DNA of 64,000 bases, from NCBI GenBank assembly GCA_000403275.2, contig KE159598.1:1574301-1638300 (forward strand). Direction: 5' to 3'. Below the pieces are notes generated by a model. The model had not been told where the DNA came from, did not search any database, and saw nothing but the letters and a program-made list of their open reading frames with translations. Position 1 is the stretch's first letter. Each line of letters starts with the position of its first letter. Positions 53,959-63,063 of the stretch are shown here, in pieces. The DNA comes from Lachnospiraceae bacterium 28-4 (lineage in GTDB: Bacteria > Bacillota > Clostridia > Lachnospirales > Lachnospiraceae). The position numbers and the translations under genes were made by a program.

Positions 53959-55356
53959 TTACACACTAACTGTACAGATTGTCTCCCCGTCAACAGCATA
54001 TCTTGCACTGAATCCTCCCAGCAGACCGTTTCCATTCATCCTTTCATAATTCTTGATTGCAAGTATGTCTGCCCTGTAATCAAGGTATGTCTGGTTCTGC
54101 CCCGGATCATTGAGCAGTTTATCAAGTGGCGCATCCAGCCCTTTTATCCTGCCGTTCTCCACTGTGATGTCTGACAGCGCCACTTTGCCGCCCGTTGCTT
54201 TCTGCAAAAATGCCTCAATCCCCATTGCCGCCTTCAATATGTACTGCTCTTGTTTATTCATCCCCTGCATACCCGCATTTATGGAAATATATGTATCCAT
54301 CAGTTCCCCGGAAAAACCGTTCAGGATGTCCTCCACTTTTTCCTTCACAGCCGCATCTTCAATCCCCTTTACTTCCGCCTTGCCGTCTATGCCAATGCTG
54401 ACTTCAAAAGAAGGTATGGGGGAAATGCCGGACTGCCCCATCTGCCGGAAGATTTCTTCACCGATATCTGCCTGCAGTTTTGCGGACGCTGTGGCGCTGT
54501 CAATTTCCTGTGCAGATGCAAAGATATTGGCCAGCCCTTTCTCCTGCTCCGTCAGTTCCCCGCCCGCCGCCATTTTGGAAAGAAGTTCAGCCTTACGGCT
54601 TTCGTCAAAAACTTCCCCTTCCGGCAGATATTCCGCCGCCTGTGCTTTATGCAGCCCATCCATCTGCTGTGCATAATACGCCCCGTACTTTTCCCTGATC
54701 TGCTGGAGCGCCTGTTTTTCTTCTGCTGCGTCCTGCCCGTCATGCAGTTTCCGGCGCAGCGCACCGGCGTATTCCTGCATTTCCTTTGCCTGCTGCCTGA
54801 GTACATTGTCCCCTGCCGCCTTCTGCGTCTGGAAGGAAAGGTGGTAATATTCCTCCGCATTTACCGGGGAGCCGTCCTTTGCCAGCACCTTTACCGTATA
54901 CTCCCGGTTCTCCAGGTTCCAGTTCGGCACGGTCACGCTCTTGCCGCCATTTCCATTATCCCTGCCAATCCCTGCCTGGTTCCCGTCGCCGTCATACAGG
55001 ATAAGGTCATAATCACAGCCTTCCGGGATGTGGTCGAGTGTCACTGTTATCTCAAGGTTATGCTTGTCGGACACAGTGCCTAAAATCCTGTATTCCGCTA
55101 TATTGAACTGATAATAGTCTGCATCGTCCACATCCGACAGGCTCCCCTGCAAATAATATCCATCCGGCTTATTGATAAGCGTGGTCAGGTCAAGCGCCCT
55201 CCCGAAGCAGTCCACGCCCTCAGACTTATTGCTTTTCCAGTAATAATCATTGGAAACCTTTTCATTCTCCCGGATTACCTTGTTGAAATTCTGGCTCACG
55301 GCAAAATCCTTCGGATTCCAATGTATCACTTTGTTTGATAACGATACGCCATTCAT
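53959..55356 (-). CDS. Protein with PPC-like beta domain and helical C-terminus
   Basis: 465 residues, no signal peptide. Residues about 55-180 look like a bacterial pre-peptidase C-terminal (PPC)-type beta sandwich (DVDDADYYQFNIAEYRILGT; CDYDLILYDGDGNQAGIG; EYTVKVLAKDGSPVNAEEYY), normally found outside the cell. Residues 185-310 are helical and 320-465 a mixed domain (SFEVSIGIDGKAEVKGIEDA). It follows the previous gene by one base, so the two are co-translated. An extracellular type of domain without a signal peptide is notable. Confidence 0.6.
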   Translation of the reverse strand: MNGVSLSNKVIHWNPKDFAVSQNFNKVIRENEKVSNDYYWKSNKSEGVDCFGRALDLTTLINKPDGYYLQGSLSDVDDADYYQFNIAEYRILGTVSDKHNLEITVTLDHIPEGCDYDLILYDGDGNQAGIGRDNGNGGKSVTVPNWNLENREYTVKVLAKDGSPVNAEEYYHLSFQTQKAAGDNVLRQQAKEMQEYAGALRRKLHDGQDAAEEKQALQQIREKYGAYYAQQMDGLHKAQAAEYLPEGEVFDESRKAELLSKMAAGGELTEQEKGLANIFASAQEIDSATASAKLQADIGEEIFRQMGQSGISPIPSFEVSIGIDGKAEVKGIEDAAVKEKVEDILNGFSGELMDTYISINAGMQGMNKQEQYILKAAMGIEAFLQKATGGKVALSDITVENGRIKGLDAPLDKLLNDPGQNQTYLDYRADILAIKNYERMNGNGLLGGFSARYAVDGETICTVSV

Positions 55357-55357
55357 T

Positions 55358-56035
55358 TTACTTTACCTCACCGCCTGCCGCTGTCTCCATCATTATATTC
55401 GATTCATAGGCACCAGAAGCCGCCGCCATCCGCTGCTTACTGCTCCACGCCTTTGCCAGCCTGCTTCTCTCCTGCTCCGCCTTTGCAACCTTTTCATCCA
55501 ATAACTCCTGCTGCTGTCTCTTAGCCTGCGCCCGCTTTTCCAGATATTCTTCCAGCAGTTCCTTCTGCCTTGCCTTTTTCTCCCGCCCGGCATCAGGCTT
55601 CTTTGCGGAAGAACTCCCGGAATAACCCACATTCTCCTTCATGCCCTGCGTATAGCCGTAGCATTTTTCCCATGTGTCGTCTATGTGCATATATGCAATC
55701 ACCGGAATATTTCCCCCGAAATTAACAGCCTTATTTTGTGCCAACGCATCCAGAATCTTCTTCTCATATTCCGGGTCTGTCTGCATCCTCTTATATGCTG
55801 CGTCCGTTATGTCAATTACGTCATTCATATTCCGCTGTGAGGGATGGGTATACAGGCTGTTCATCTTCTCGTTAAAATATGCCTTGTACTCATCCAGCGT
55901 CATGTCCTTTGGGGAAACAGCGCCTTTCTCCGCAACCTTTCCCGCGAATCCGGCATCTGCCCGCTTTTCTTCCTTCCTCACGCCCTCATAGCCTTTTGCC
56001 CCATAATAGCCGCCATAAACTGTACCTACTTCCAT
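55358..56035 (-). CDS. Small protein of unknown function (MEVGTVYGGYYGAKGY start)
   Basis: 225 residues from ATG 56035 (AAGGAG nine bases upstream). The N-terminus has Tyr/Gly pairs, an RK pair and then F-x-x-x-V (AGFAGKV), as in the MxVNGI proteins. A compact domain follows (MTLDEYKAYFNEKMNSLYTH; NVIPVIAYMHIDDTWEKCYG-type region), then a 60-residue Lys/Gln/Glu coiled coil. First gene after the kinase, 35 bases from its stop. Unknown function. Confidence 0.6.
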   Translation of the reverse strand: MEVGTVYGGYYGAKGYEGVRKEEKRADAGFAGKVAEKGAVSPKDMTLDEYKAYFNEKMNSLYTHPSQRNMNDVIDITDAAYKRMQTDPEYEKKILDALAQNKAVNFGGNIPVIAYMHIDDTWEKCYGYTQGMKENVGYSGSSSAKKPDAGREKKARQKELLEEYLEKRAQAKRQQQELLDEKVAKAEQERSRLAKAWSSKQRMAAASGAYESNIMMETAAGGEVK

Positions 56036-56070
56036 TGTCACATTCTCCTTCCTTTTTCATAAAATTATTA

Positions 56071-57477
56071 TTATATTTCCTTCTGCTGCAGCATGACCGT
56101 GACCTTGAACACACCCCTCCCCGCCTTGATATCCATATAACCCAGATAGCGTTCCGCCACGTCCCTTACATTTTTCAGGCCAACGCCATGCTCCATCAGT
56201 ATCTCCGGCAGGCTGCTGTGCTTCACCGTTGCCGGTACCGCCTCCCCGTCCTGCCATTCCAGCTTCCCGTCAAAACTGTTCTCCACCTCCACCAGCAGGA
56301 AATGGTTCTTCCTTTTCAGCGTAAGGCTGATGCGGCGTTTCTCCTGTTCCAGTTTCTCACAGGCTTCTATGGCATTCTCTAAAAGATTGTTCAGGATGAT
56401 CCCCATGTCAAAGGCAGAGATGGTATCCGTCTCCCTGTATTCAAACTTCACCCGGAATGCAGTCCCGGATTTTGCCGCCCTCCGGTATTTGTCATTGATG
56501 ATGACATCCGTCACTGCATTTCCCGTGCTGAACTTATAATCCAGCTCCTGCACGGTCTCATCCAGTTTGTCAATGTACCTCTCCACCTCCCCGTATTTTT
56601 CCCCGGCGACAAGGCCTTTGATATTTGCCATGTGGCTTTTCATTTCATGCCTTACTTTACGGATGCTGCCATAGAAATTTTCCGCTTCCTCCAGCCTCCT
56701 TTTCATGGCCTTCATCTGCTGTTCTTCCGCAAAATGCCTCTCCCTCTCGCCCTGCAGTTCCTTGTTCTTCTGGAAAATACAGACTGCCGAAATTTCCCCG
56801 GCGCTGAGAAGGACCGCGATCATTGGTATCTTCCACACCATCTCCTTCCTCTGGGCAAAAAGGAAAAATATCTCCTTATCAATCTGAACCATCGAAATAT
56901 CCATAATCATCCATACCAGCATACTGCCAACGACATTAAGGGCGGAAAGGAAAATGGCATCCTGCCAGCTCATGGACACAGGGCTTTTTACAATCCTTTT
57001 CAGAATCCAGACCATGGAAACAAATGAGATCGTGTATATTAAAAAATTACAGCCCTGGCCTATCACCTGGCTCTTATACATATGGAGCATATACCCTGCA
57101 TCCCGGACGTCCAGCCTCCCCATCAGGCCATCCATTAAAAACTGGTAAAGGCTGTTTGAGACCAGAAAACTCATCCCGTGGAAATTGTAAAGCAGCAGCA
57201 GCGTGAAAACAGCCTTTTCCAGACAGCCCTTATATCTGATACGGCAGTACCCCAATACAGCAGCAGCCGATACCGCATACCTCGCCCATCCCGGAACACC
57301 GGGGCATAAACGCAGGAGTACATTGGCTGCTGCAAATATGCCTGCGGACAACGCTTCCTTTTTTCCCCTTTCCGGCCTGAAAAAAATGTCCCAAACCACC
57401 AAAAAGAGCATGACCTGCAGGAGTACAAGATATAAGTCGCATATATTTATGAATAATCTATAACCCTCCTGACTCAT
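56071..57477 (-). CDS. GHKL-domain sensor histidine kinase
   Basis: 468 residues. Six or so membrane helices to residue 235, a coiled linker, H-box SIRKVRHEMKSH (His277), N-box MGIILNNLLENAIEACE, G-box region EHGVGLKNVRDVAERYLG. Same build and length as the kinase at 5148. Its start overlaps the regulator gene by four bases. It probably senses a signal at the membrane and controls the small-protein genes that follow. Confidence 0.88.
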   Translation of the reverse strand: MSQEGYRLFINICDLYLVLLQVMLFLVVWDIFFRPERGKKEALSAGIFAAANVLLRLCPGVPGWARYAVSAAAVLGYCRIRYKGCLEKAVFTLLLLYNFHGMSFLVSNSLYQFLMDGLMGRLDVRDAGYMLHMYKSQVIGQGCNFLIYTISFVSMVWILKRIVKSPVSMSWQDAIFLSALNVVGSMLVWMIMDISMVQIDKEIFFLFAQRKEMVWKIPMIAVLLSAGEISAVCIFQKNKELQGERERHFAEEQQMKAMKRRLEEAENFYGSIRKVRHEMKSHMANIKGLVAGEKYGEVERYIDKLDETVQELDYKFSTGNAVTDVIINDKYRRAAKSGTAFRVKFEYRETDTISAFDMGIILNNLLENAIEACEKLEQEKRRISLTLKRKNHFLLVEVENSFDGKLEWQDGEAVPATVKHSSLPEILMEHGVGLKNVRDVAERYLGYMDIKAGRGVFKVTVMLQQKEI

Positions 57478-58226
57478 CTGCCGTCCTCCGCAATGAATTC
57501 CAGATACGCCTTTATAAAATCCTGGTACTTGTACTTGGAGATCAGGAGGCGTTTCCCGTTCTTCATCTGCACTTCCGTCCGGCTGTATCTTTCCACATAT
57601 TTCATATTGACCAGATACCCCTTGTGAATCCGGAAAAAGCCTTCCCGCAGTTCATCCTCCATCTCACTTATCTTTCCATAGCATTCTATTTCCTCATCCC
57701 GCATGGATACGATGATCTTCCTGTTGCTGCTCTCAATATAGTAAATATCATCAACCGGGACATTCCTTGTGATGTTCCCGCTCCTGACCAGTATTTCCCC
57801 TGGCTCAGTGTTCTTTTTCCTGTTCAGGCAGCGGCACTCCCTGACTGCCCGCGCAAACACATCTTCAAATTCCTTTTCGTCTACAGGCTTCACTAAATAT
57901 TGGAAGGCATTGACGGAAAAAGCCTTCGGCATATACTCCGGGTAACCTGTCACAAATATCAGCAGGGGCAGGCTCCCCCATAAAACTTCTTCCCTTTCTT
58001 CCTTCCAGTCCCTGATCTGTTCCGCCGTTTCCATTCCATCAGTTCCATCCATAGAAATATCAAGGAACAGGATATCTAACTGCTCCCTGTCCTCCTGCTC
58101 CCAAAACCGCAGCAGTTCCTCCCCGGACGAAAATTCCATAATCCGGCAGGATGCATCCTGCTTTTCTATCAGCCGTTTTATCAAATAACGGATATTTTCT
58201 TCATCATCGCAAACCGCTATGTTCAA
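57474..58226 (-). CDS. LytTR-family response regulator
   Basis: 250 residues. Start TTG at 58226 (GGGGTGA eight bases upstream). Receiver with CDDEE, phosphoacceptor in LDILFLDISMDGTDG, and VKPVDEKEF. The LytTR domain has IYYIESSNRKIIVSMRDEEI and FFRIHKGYLVNMKYVERYSR. First gene of the cluster. Parallel to the regulator at 6525. Confidence 0.88.
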   Translation of the reverse strand: MNIAVCDDEENIRYLIKRLIEKQDASCRIMEFSSGEELLRFWEQEDREQLDILFLDISMDGTDGMETAEQIRDWKEEREEVLWGSLPLLIFVTGYPEYMPKAFSVNAFQYLVKPVDEKEFEDVFARAVRECRCLNRKKNTEPGEILVRSGNITRNVPVDDIYYIESSNRKIIVSMRDEEIECYGKISEMEDELREGFFRIHKGYLVNMKYVERYSRTEVQMKNGKRLLISKYKYQDFIKAYLEFIAEDGR

Positions 58227-58501
58227 TCTGATTCACCCCATATCAATGTTTTATTGCCAATAAGGACTATTATTTCCCGTCCACCTATTTTATCGGCAGA
58301 TACCAGCAAAAAGGAAGAACGGGTGTTGTATCTGGACACTTGGCGGTAGTGACTGGACATTTCAAAAAAAATGCCTTCATCCCACGCAAGGGCGACACAA
58401 ACGCGAACCGCCGTGTAAGCATATTAACTCTGATTCCCCCGCTTTCCAAATCAGGCCGCCCGGCCTGCCTGCGGAAACGGCAGACCGCCGCACATAGAAA
58501 A

Positions 58502-58517
58502 AGGGCCTGTGAGCCCT
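58502..58517 (-). terminator. Terminator after nudC
   Basis: On the minus strand AGGGC-TCACAG-GCCCT is followed by TTTTT. It lies 45 bases past the nudC stop. Between 58227 and 58500 there is no gene; TGTCCAG occurs twice on the minus strand near 58335-58362, like an IS end, without further support. Confidence 0.65.
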
Positions 58518-58561
58518 CTTCCTCTTTATCCTTAGTACAGTATCTTTATCCAGCCTTTCCT

Positions 58562-59389
58562 CTAAAGTCTCAATGATTCAATCATCTCATGGGCAATACT
58601 GATATCCGTCAATTCATCCGGAAGTCTGGAACGCAGATGCCACTCTGCCGCCGCCAGCTCCTTCCTGTCAAGGCGTATCCCATCAGGGCCGTCCAGCCTT
58701 GCGGTATAGCCTGCGATCACGGAGCCGGAGAACCCCCACGGCTGGCTGCCAAAATACTGCAAATCCCGGATACGGATGCCTGTCTCCTCATAGGCCTCCC
58801 TCTCCGCCGCTTCCTCCAGCGTCTCCCCCGCCTCCACGAAACCGGATATGAGTACCCACTGCGGGAGGGAGCGGTCTGCATACTTTGTCATCAGCAGCCT
58901 GTCCCCGTCCGTGACCGCCACCATTACCACCGGGGCGATGCCGGGATATACCGTGTTCCCGCATTCCGGGCAGGCAAGCGCCCTCTGCCCTGGCTTCCTT
59001 TCCATCCTCCCGCCGCACCTGCCGCAGTACCTGTTCCCTTCATACCAGCGGCTTAAGTGCAGGGCCGTGGCCCCGGCAAAGAAAGCCCATTCCGGCAGGA
59101 CGCCCTTTAATTCACAGATGGGGAAATACCCAAGCCCCCGGCATCCGTTTACCTCCTGCCCCAGCAGGTAAACGGGTTCTCTGCCCGCCCGGAACAGGAA
59201 TACCGCCCTGCTTTCCATTTTTCCTGCCGGATATCCCAAATCCCGGAAGGACGGGAGGCTCCTGCGCCCGTCCCCCATATCCCGCAAAAGCACATCCTCT
59301 CCCCGGAAGGAGAAAAAGCAGTCATCCGGGGCCGGGGCTGTACCGCGGTATGCCATATCCAGCCTGCAAGGGGAGATATCCTGTATCAT
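58562..59389 (-). CDS. nudC: NAD(+) diphosphatase (NUDIX)
   Basis: 275 residues. Zinc ribbon CGRC..CPEC (residues about 121-145), NUDIX box GFVEAGETLEEAAEREAYEE, and the NudC-specific SQPWGFSGS. The enzyme splits NAD(H) to NMN(H) and AMP, and can remove NAD caps from RNA. The N-terminal domain is shorter and more divergent than in E. coli. Last gene after pyrD and the radical SAM gene, 11 bases from the latter. Confidence 0.9.
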   Translation of the reverse strand: MIQDISPCRLDMAYRGTAPAPDDCFFSFRGEDVLLRDMGDGRRSLPSFRDLGYPAGKMESRAVFLFRAGREPVYLLGQEVNGCRGLGYFPICELKGVLPEWAFFAGATALHLSRWYEGNRYCGRCGGRMERKPGQRALACPECGNTVYPGIAPVVMVAVTDGDRLLMTKYADRSLPQWVLISGFVEAGETLEEAAEREAYEETGIRIRDLQYFGSQPWGFSGSVIAGYTARLDGPDGIRLDRKELAAAEWHLRSRLPDELTDISIAHEMIESLRL

Positions 59390-59400
59390 GGCTCCCCTCC

Positions 59401-60285
59401 TTACAGGTGCCGCAGGTTCTCACGGTACCTGCGCAGTTCCTTTTCGTCCACAGCGCCGATGACCTCATCCAGCCACTTGACCATCCGTCCCCTGTCCTTC
59501 GGCAGATGCCCCTCCACGTTGATGCAGTTCGATGCGCCCATCGTTGCAAAATAGGTGTCTATGTCAAGGCTGCCGATCAGCGTTCTCAGTTCATACAGCT
59601 TTTCTATCTCCGTTTCCTCCGTCCAGTTCCCATCCCGGATTTCCTGGTACAGTTCCGAGGTCGGGTAGACCGTCAGCATGGAGGAAACAATGACCTTCGG
59701 GTGGAGCTGGTTGAACACCTCCGCCGTGTTCTTTACCCCTTCCTCCATATGCCCGGAGCCGTATATCCCGGCAAGGTAGAAGAAGTTATAGTCCATCCCT
59801 GCCTCATCCAGCCTTTTGCATTCTTCTATGATCTCCTTCGTGCCGAACCCTTTATGCATGAAGGACAGGGATTCCTCGTCTCCCGCCTCCACGCCGATGG
59901 TAAGGCTGTTGTACCCAAGCCCCCGCAGCTCCCGTAGCTGCTCCGTGGTCTTCGGCGTGATGTCCGTGATGCGGGCGAAACAGCCGATGGACTGCACTTT
60001 CGGGTAATATTTCCGTACCAGTTCCGCCAGCGTTTTCAGCTTGTCAAAACTTAATACGAACGGGTTCGCCCCGGTGAAGAATACCCTCTTTGCGTTCCGG
60101 TAGTAGCGGCTGATCTCCTTTAAGTCCGCCTCCACCTCGGATAAAGGCGACATACGGAACTTAAACGGCACGTCCTCATAAAGCGTGCAGAACTTGCACT
60201 TGTGGTGGGTACAGCCCGCCGTCGCCTGTACCAGTGCGCTCCCCGCCTCATAGGGCGGCCTCCATATCGTTCCCGTGTAATGCAT
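59401..60285 (-). CDS. Radical SAM protein
   Basis: 294 residues. Cluster motif C-x4-C-x2-C (GCTHHKCKFCTLYE), GGE-like TGANPFVLS, and a TIM-barrel with GYNSLTIGVEAGDEESLSFM. Close to the B12-independent Elp3/HemN-like radical SAM proteins of unknown function common in Clostridia. Substrate unknown. Between pyrD and nudC, short gaps, one strand. Confidence 0.87.
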   Translation of the reverse strand: MHYTGTIWRPPYEAGSALVQATAGCTHHKCKFCTLYEDVPFKFRMSPLSEVEADLKEISRYYRNAKRVFFTGANPFVLSFDKLKTLAELVRKYYPKVQSIGCFARITDITPKTTEQLRELRGLGYNSLTIGVEAGDEESLSFMHKGFGTKEIIEECKRLDEAGMDYNFFYLAGIYGSGHMEEGVKNTAEVFNQLHPKVIVSSMLTVYPTSELYQEIRDGNWTEETEIEKLYELRTLIGSLDIDTYFATMGASNCINVEGHLPKDRGRMVKWLDEVIGAVDEKELRRYRENLRHL

Positions 60286-60315
60286 GAACCATCTCTCCTT
60301 CCTGTCTGTAAAAAT

Positions 60316-61217
60316 CTAACTGACGATACCCCTGATCTCCTTTAAGTCCCGGATACCGTTTTCCTCCATGTACTTTTCCAGCCCGCCGATGATCTCCGGC
60401 ATGGCATAGGGGTTCCTGAAATTCGCCGTCCCCACCGCCACCGCAGCGGCACCGGCCATGATGAACTCCAGCGCATCCTCCGCCGTCTGAATCCCTCCCA
60501 TCCCGATGACCGGAATGCTTACCGCCCGGCAGGTCTGCCAGACCATCCGCAGCGCAACCGGCTTTATGGCAGGCCCGGACAGGCCGCCCGTCTTATTTGC
60601 CACGCAGAACGCCCTTTTCTTCACGTCAATCCTCATACCCGTGATGGTGTTGATCAGCGAGAGCGCGTCCGCGCCGCCGGCCTCCGCCGCCTTTGCGATC
60701 TCCGTTATGTCCGTGACATTCGGCGTCAGCTTCATGGAAACGGGCTGCGCCGCTTTCTTTTTTATCTCCTTCGTGATGTACTCCACCATCCCCGGCTCCT
60801 GCCCGAAAGCGATCCCGCCATGCTCCACGTTGGGGCAGGAGATGTTTGCCTCCAGCATGTCTATCTCCTGCCCGGACAGCCGTTCCACCACTTCCAGGTA
60901 ATCCGCCACGGTGCCGCCGCATATGTTCACAATGACCTTCGTGTCAAACTGTCTGAGGAAAGGGAGGCCCTTTCTATAAAGACGTCTATCCCCGGATTCT
61001 GCAGCCCCACCGCGTTTATCATCCCGCTGGCCGTCTCCGTGATCCTTGGGGCCGGGTTCCCCTCCCACGGGACGCATGAGACGCCTTTCGTGACCACCGC
61101 GCCTAGCCGGTTCAAATCCACGAACCCGCTGTATTCCTGCCCGGAGCCGAATGTCCCGGACGCAGGCATCACCGGGTTCTTTAACCTGATGCCCGCTATA
61201 TCCACTGATGTGTTTAT
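60316..61217 (-). pseudogene. pyrD: Dihydroorotate dehydrogenase (type 1B), frameshifted
   Basis: The 5' frame (from GTG 61205) reads [20 protein letters not shown] to [13 protein letters not shown]. The next frame continues [20 protein letters not shown] to the normal end, with SCPNVEHGGIAFGQ (active Cys) and IMAGAAAVAVGTANF intact. Restoring one G in the run GAAAGGGCC near 60970 would join them. Where the family begins MNT, this has ATA (61215-61217). So it carries a frameshift and probably a lost start codon, unless one is a read error. No pyrK is near. Confidence 0.75.
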
Positions 61218-61286
61218 CCCGTCCGCCTCCTTCCTGAATCACATTATAGCAACTGGCGCGGAAAAGAAAAGTACTGTCTTTTTTCG

Positions 61287-61317
61287 TTTATAGTGCGGAA
61301 AATGATACCGGTATCAA
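61287..61317 (-). promoter_or_regulatory. Palindromic operator in the pyrD/HxlR divergent region
   Basis: TGATACCGGTATCA (61303-61316) is a perfect 14-bp palindrome. It overlaps a possible -35 (TTGATA, 61312-61317) of a minus-strand promoter whose -10 is TATAAA (61287-61292). The divergent HxlR regulator is the likely binder. Confidence 0.55.
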
Positions 61318-61330
61318 AAATCATAGTACC

Positions 61331-61359
61331 TTGAACAGATGGGACCGATATAGTATAAT
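61331..61359 (+). promoter_or_regulatory. Promoter of the HxlR gene
   Basis: TTGAAC (61331-61336), 17 bases, TATAAT (61354-61359), 23 bases before the ATG. Confidence 0.7.
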
Positions 61360-61381
61360 GCCGTTAGAAGGAGGAACGCCT

Positions 61382-61708
61382 ATGAGCAACATGAAAGCGC
61401 CGCTGCCCCAATGCGCGGCTATGGTCAGGGTACAGAACATCTTAAGCGGGAAATGGAAGATAACGATATTATGGTACATCGCGGAATATGAGGTGCAGAG
61501 GTTCGGGGAACTGAGGCGGAGGCTTGGGGACATCACGCAGTCCACCCTTACCAAGCAGCTCCGGGAACTGGAACAGGACGGCTTCATCTCCCGCTATATC
61601 TATCAGGAAGTGCCGCCGAAGGTGGAGTATTCCCTGACTGGCCTGGGGAAAAGTTTCATCCCTATTTTGAGAGATATGAAAAGCTGGAGCGACACGCATC
61701 TGATGTAA
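61382..61708 (+). CDS. HxlR-family transcriptional regulator
   Basis: 108 residues from MSNMKAPLPQCAAMVRVQNI (GGAGG upstream). Winged helix with LSGKWKITILWYIAEYEVQR, DITQSTLTKQLRELEQDGFI and YQEVPPKVEYSLTGLGKSF. Cys near residue 11 is the family's usual sensing position. Divergent from pyrD and likely to control it through the palindrome at 61303. The 17-codon upstream extension lies within the promoter and is not used. Confidence 0.86.
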   Translation: MSNMKAPLPQCAAMVRVQNILSGKWKITILWYIAEYEVQRFGELRRRLGDITQSTLTKQLRELEQDGFISRYIYQEVPPKVEYSLTGLGKSFIPILRDMKSWSDTHLM

Positions 61709-61772
61709 TTTCCCATAAAGGGTACAAATTTGGATTCATTTGAGCATATGTATTAGCAAAACAACGAAAAAA

Positions 61773-61790
61773 GGACTGCCAAAGCAGTCC
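61773..61790. terminator. Bidirectional terminator between HxlR and FAD oxidoreductase genes
   Basis: GGACTGC (61773-61779) pairs with GCAGTCC (61784-61790), with A-run before and TTTT after. It serves convergent genes. Confidence 0.75.
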
Positions 61791-61802
61791 CTTTTCTTAC
61801 AA

Positions 61803-62828
61803 TTACTCCATCTCTCTGAACGTGCCAGCCATTCCACCCACAAAGTTCCACTGGCGCTGCATATAGGATTTCAGATTTTCTGTACTTTGCCGATATGCCT
61901 CCCGGACTGTTTCCGGGTTGTCGAAATGTTTCATGACTGCACTGGCGGCACAGTACCCGCTCTCCATCCCGGCAGATATGCCCTCTCCCATCGGGTTTAA
62001 GAACCCGGCGACTTCCCCCGCAAAAAGGATGCGCCCCACGCCATAGTCCACACGGCATCCCGGACGGATATGCGGCATCAGCCACTTTTCCTCTTTCGTC
62101 TGCCTGTCAATCCGCAGGTAATGCTTTTCCTCCATATAGGCAATGAATCGCCCATAATAATATCTGATTTTATCCATATCCTTCACGGACACCCCAAGCA
62201 CCAGCAGGTCATCCTTCACGTTGAACCATGCGTCATATTCCGAAAGCTCCGGCTGCAGGTACGCATAGAAGTAATGCGGGTCTAAATCTATGCTGCCCTC
62301 GTTAAAGGTCTGGTATGTGGTTATATATCCGGGAACCTCCCCGGTAATCTTCCGCTTCAATGCCCCGACAACGCCCTCGCAGTCAATGACATACCTTGCG
62401 CCCTCTGTAAAATTCCTCTGCCCATGCAGGCTGACTTCCACAAACCCGTCCTTTTCCGTGCAGGAAAGAGCCGCCACGCCATCCCTGACCGCTGCACCGC
62501 TCTCCTTTGCTTTTTCCACAAGCCACCCATCAAAATGGCTGCGCCATACATTAAGCCCCTCCTGTTCGAAGCGGTATTCCTTCCCCGCATCATTTGTGAA
62601 GATCATGCCCCTGTTATCTGTCGGGGTACACATGACATACTCCGGTACGGCCTCCCCGAAATACTTCTTTACAAGCTCCATTGATTTCTTTATCAGCACG
62701 CCCGAACAGGACTTGTACCTTGGCATCTTGAACTTTTCCACCAAGAGAACCTTATAGCCTTTTTCCGCTAAAGCCTTGGCAGCCGTGCATCCCGCAGGCC
62801 CCGCCCCGACCACTATCACATCATACAT
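61803..62828 (-). CDS. FAD-dependent oxidoreductase (geranylgeranyl reductase family)
   Basis: 341 residues. Dinucleotide-binding VIVVGAGPAGCTAAKALAEK at the N-terminus, FAD-contact segment GVGRILFAGEVAGFLNPMGE, and a short C-terminus. This family reduces prenyl or other lipid double bonds or halogenates; the Clostridial members with PRYKSCSGVL are uncharacterised. Stands alone between two terminated units. Family firm, reaction unknown. Confidence 0.84.
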   Translation of the reverse strand: MYDVIVVGAGPAGCTAAKALAEKGYKVLLVEKFKMPRYKSCSGVLIKKSMELVKKYFGEAVPEYVMCTPTDNRGMIFTNDAGKEYRFEQEGLNVWRSHFDGWLVEKAKESGAAVRDGVAALSCTEKDGFVEVSLHGQRNFTEGARYVIDCEGVVGALKRKITGEVPGYITTYQTFNEGSIDLDPHYFYAYLQPELSEYDAWFNVKDDLLVLGVSVKDMDKIRYYYGRFIAYMEEKHYLRIDRQTKEEKWLMPHIRPGCRVDYGVGRILFAGEVAGFLNPMGEGISAGMESGYCAASAVMKHFDNPETVREAYRQSTENLKSYMQRQWNFVGGMAGTFREME

Positions 62829-62980
62829 CCGTATATCACCCTTTCCGCTGTTTCCTATTACTTCGGCAGAAAGCCGTTCCCGCTAAAGTAAAAGCATCCA
62901 CTGAATTATACCATAAAAATTTTCTGTTTTTCACCCGATGGCACGAAACGACTATTTTCTGGGAATGGAAAGCAAAAAAG

Positions 62981-63063
62981 GTAAACGTCAAATCCCCCGC
63001 CTTTTCCTAAAACCATTTTTAGTCCATACTTGAAAAAAACAATAGATTTTTTCAAGGAGGCTA
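62981..63063 (+). mobile_element. Left end of an IS66-type element
   Basis: GTAAACGTCAAATCC at 62981 agrees with the IS66 terminal repeat, which starts GTAA-x-CG. The tnpA gene begins 83 bases further on. The right end is outside the window. Confidence 0.6.

Noticed and set aside
54250..55083. 277-codon plus-strand frame in the PPC-like gene
   Set aside because: Antisense shadow: low-complexity Leu/Arg/Cys content and no start signal.
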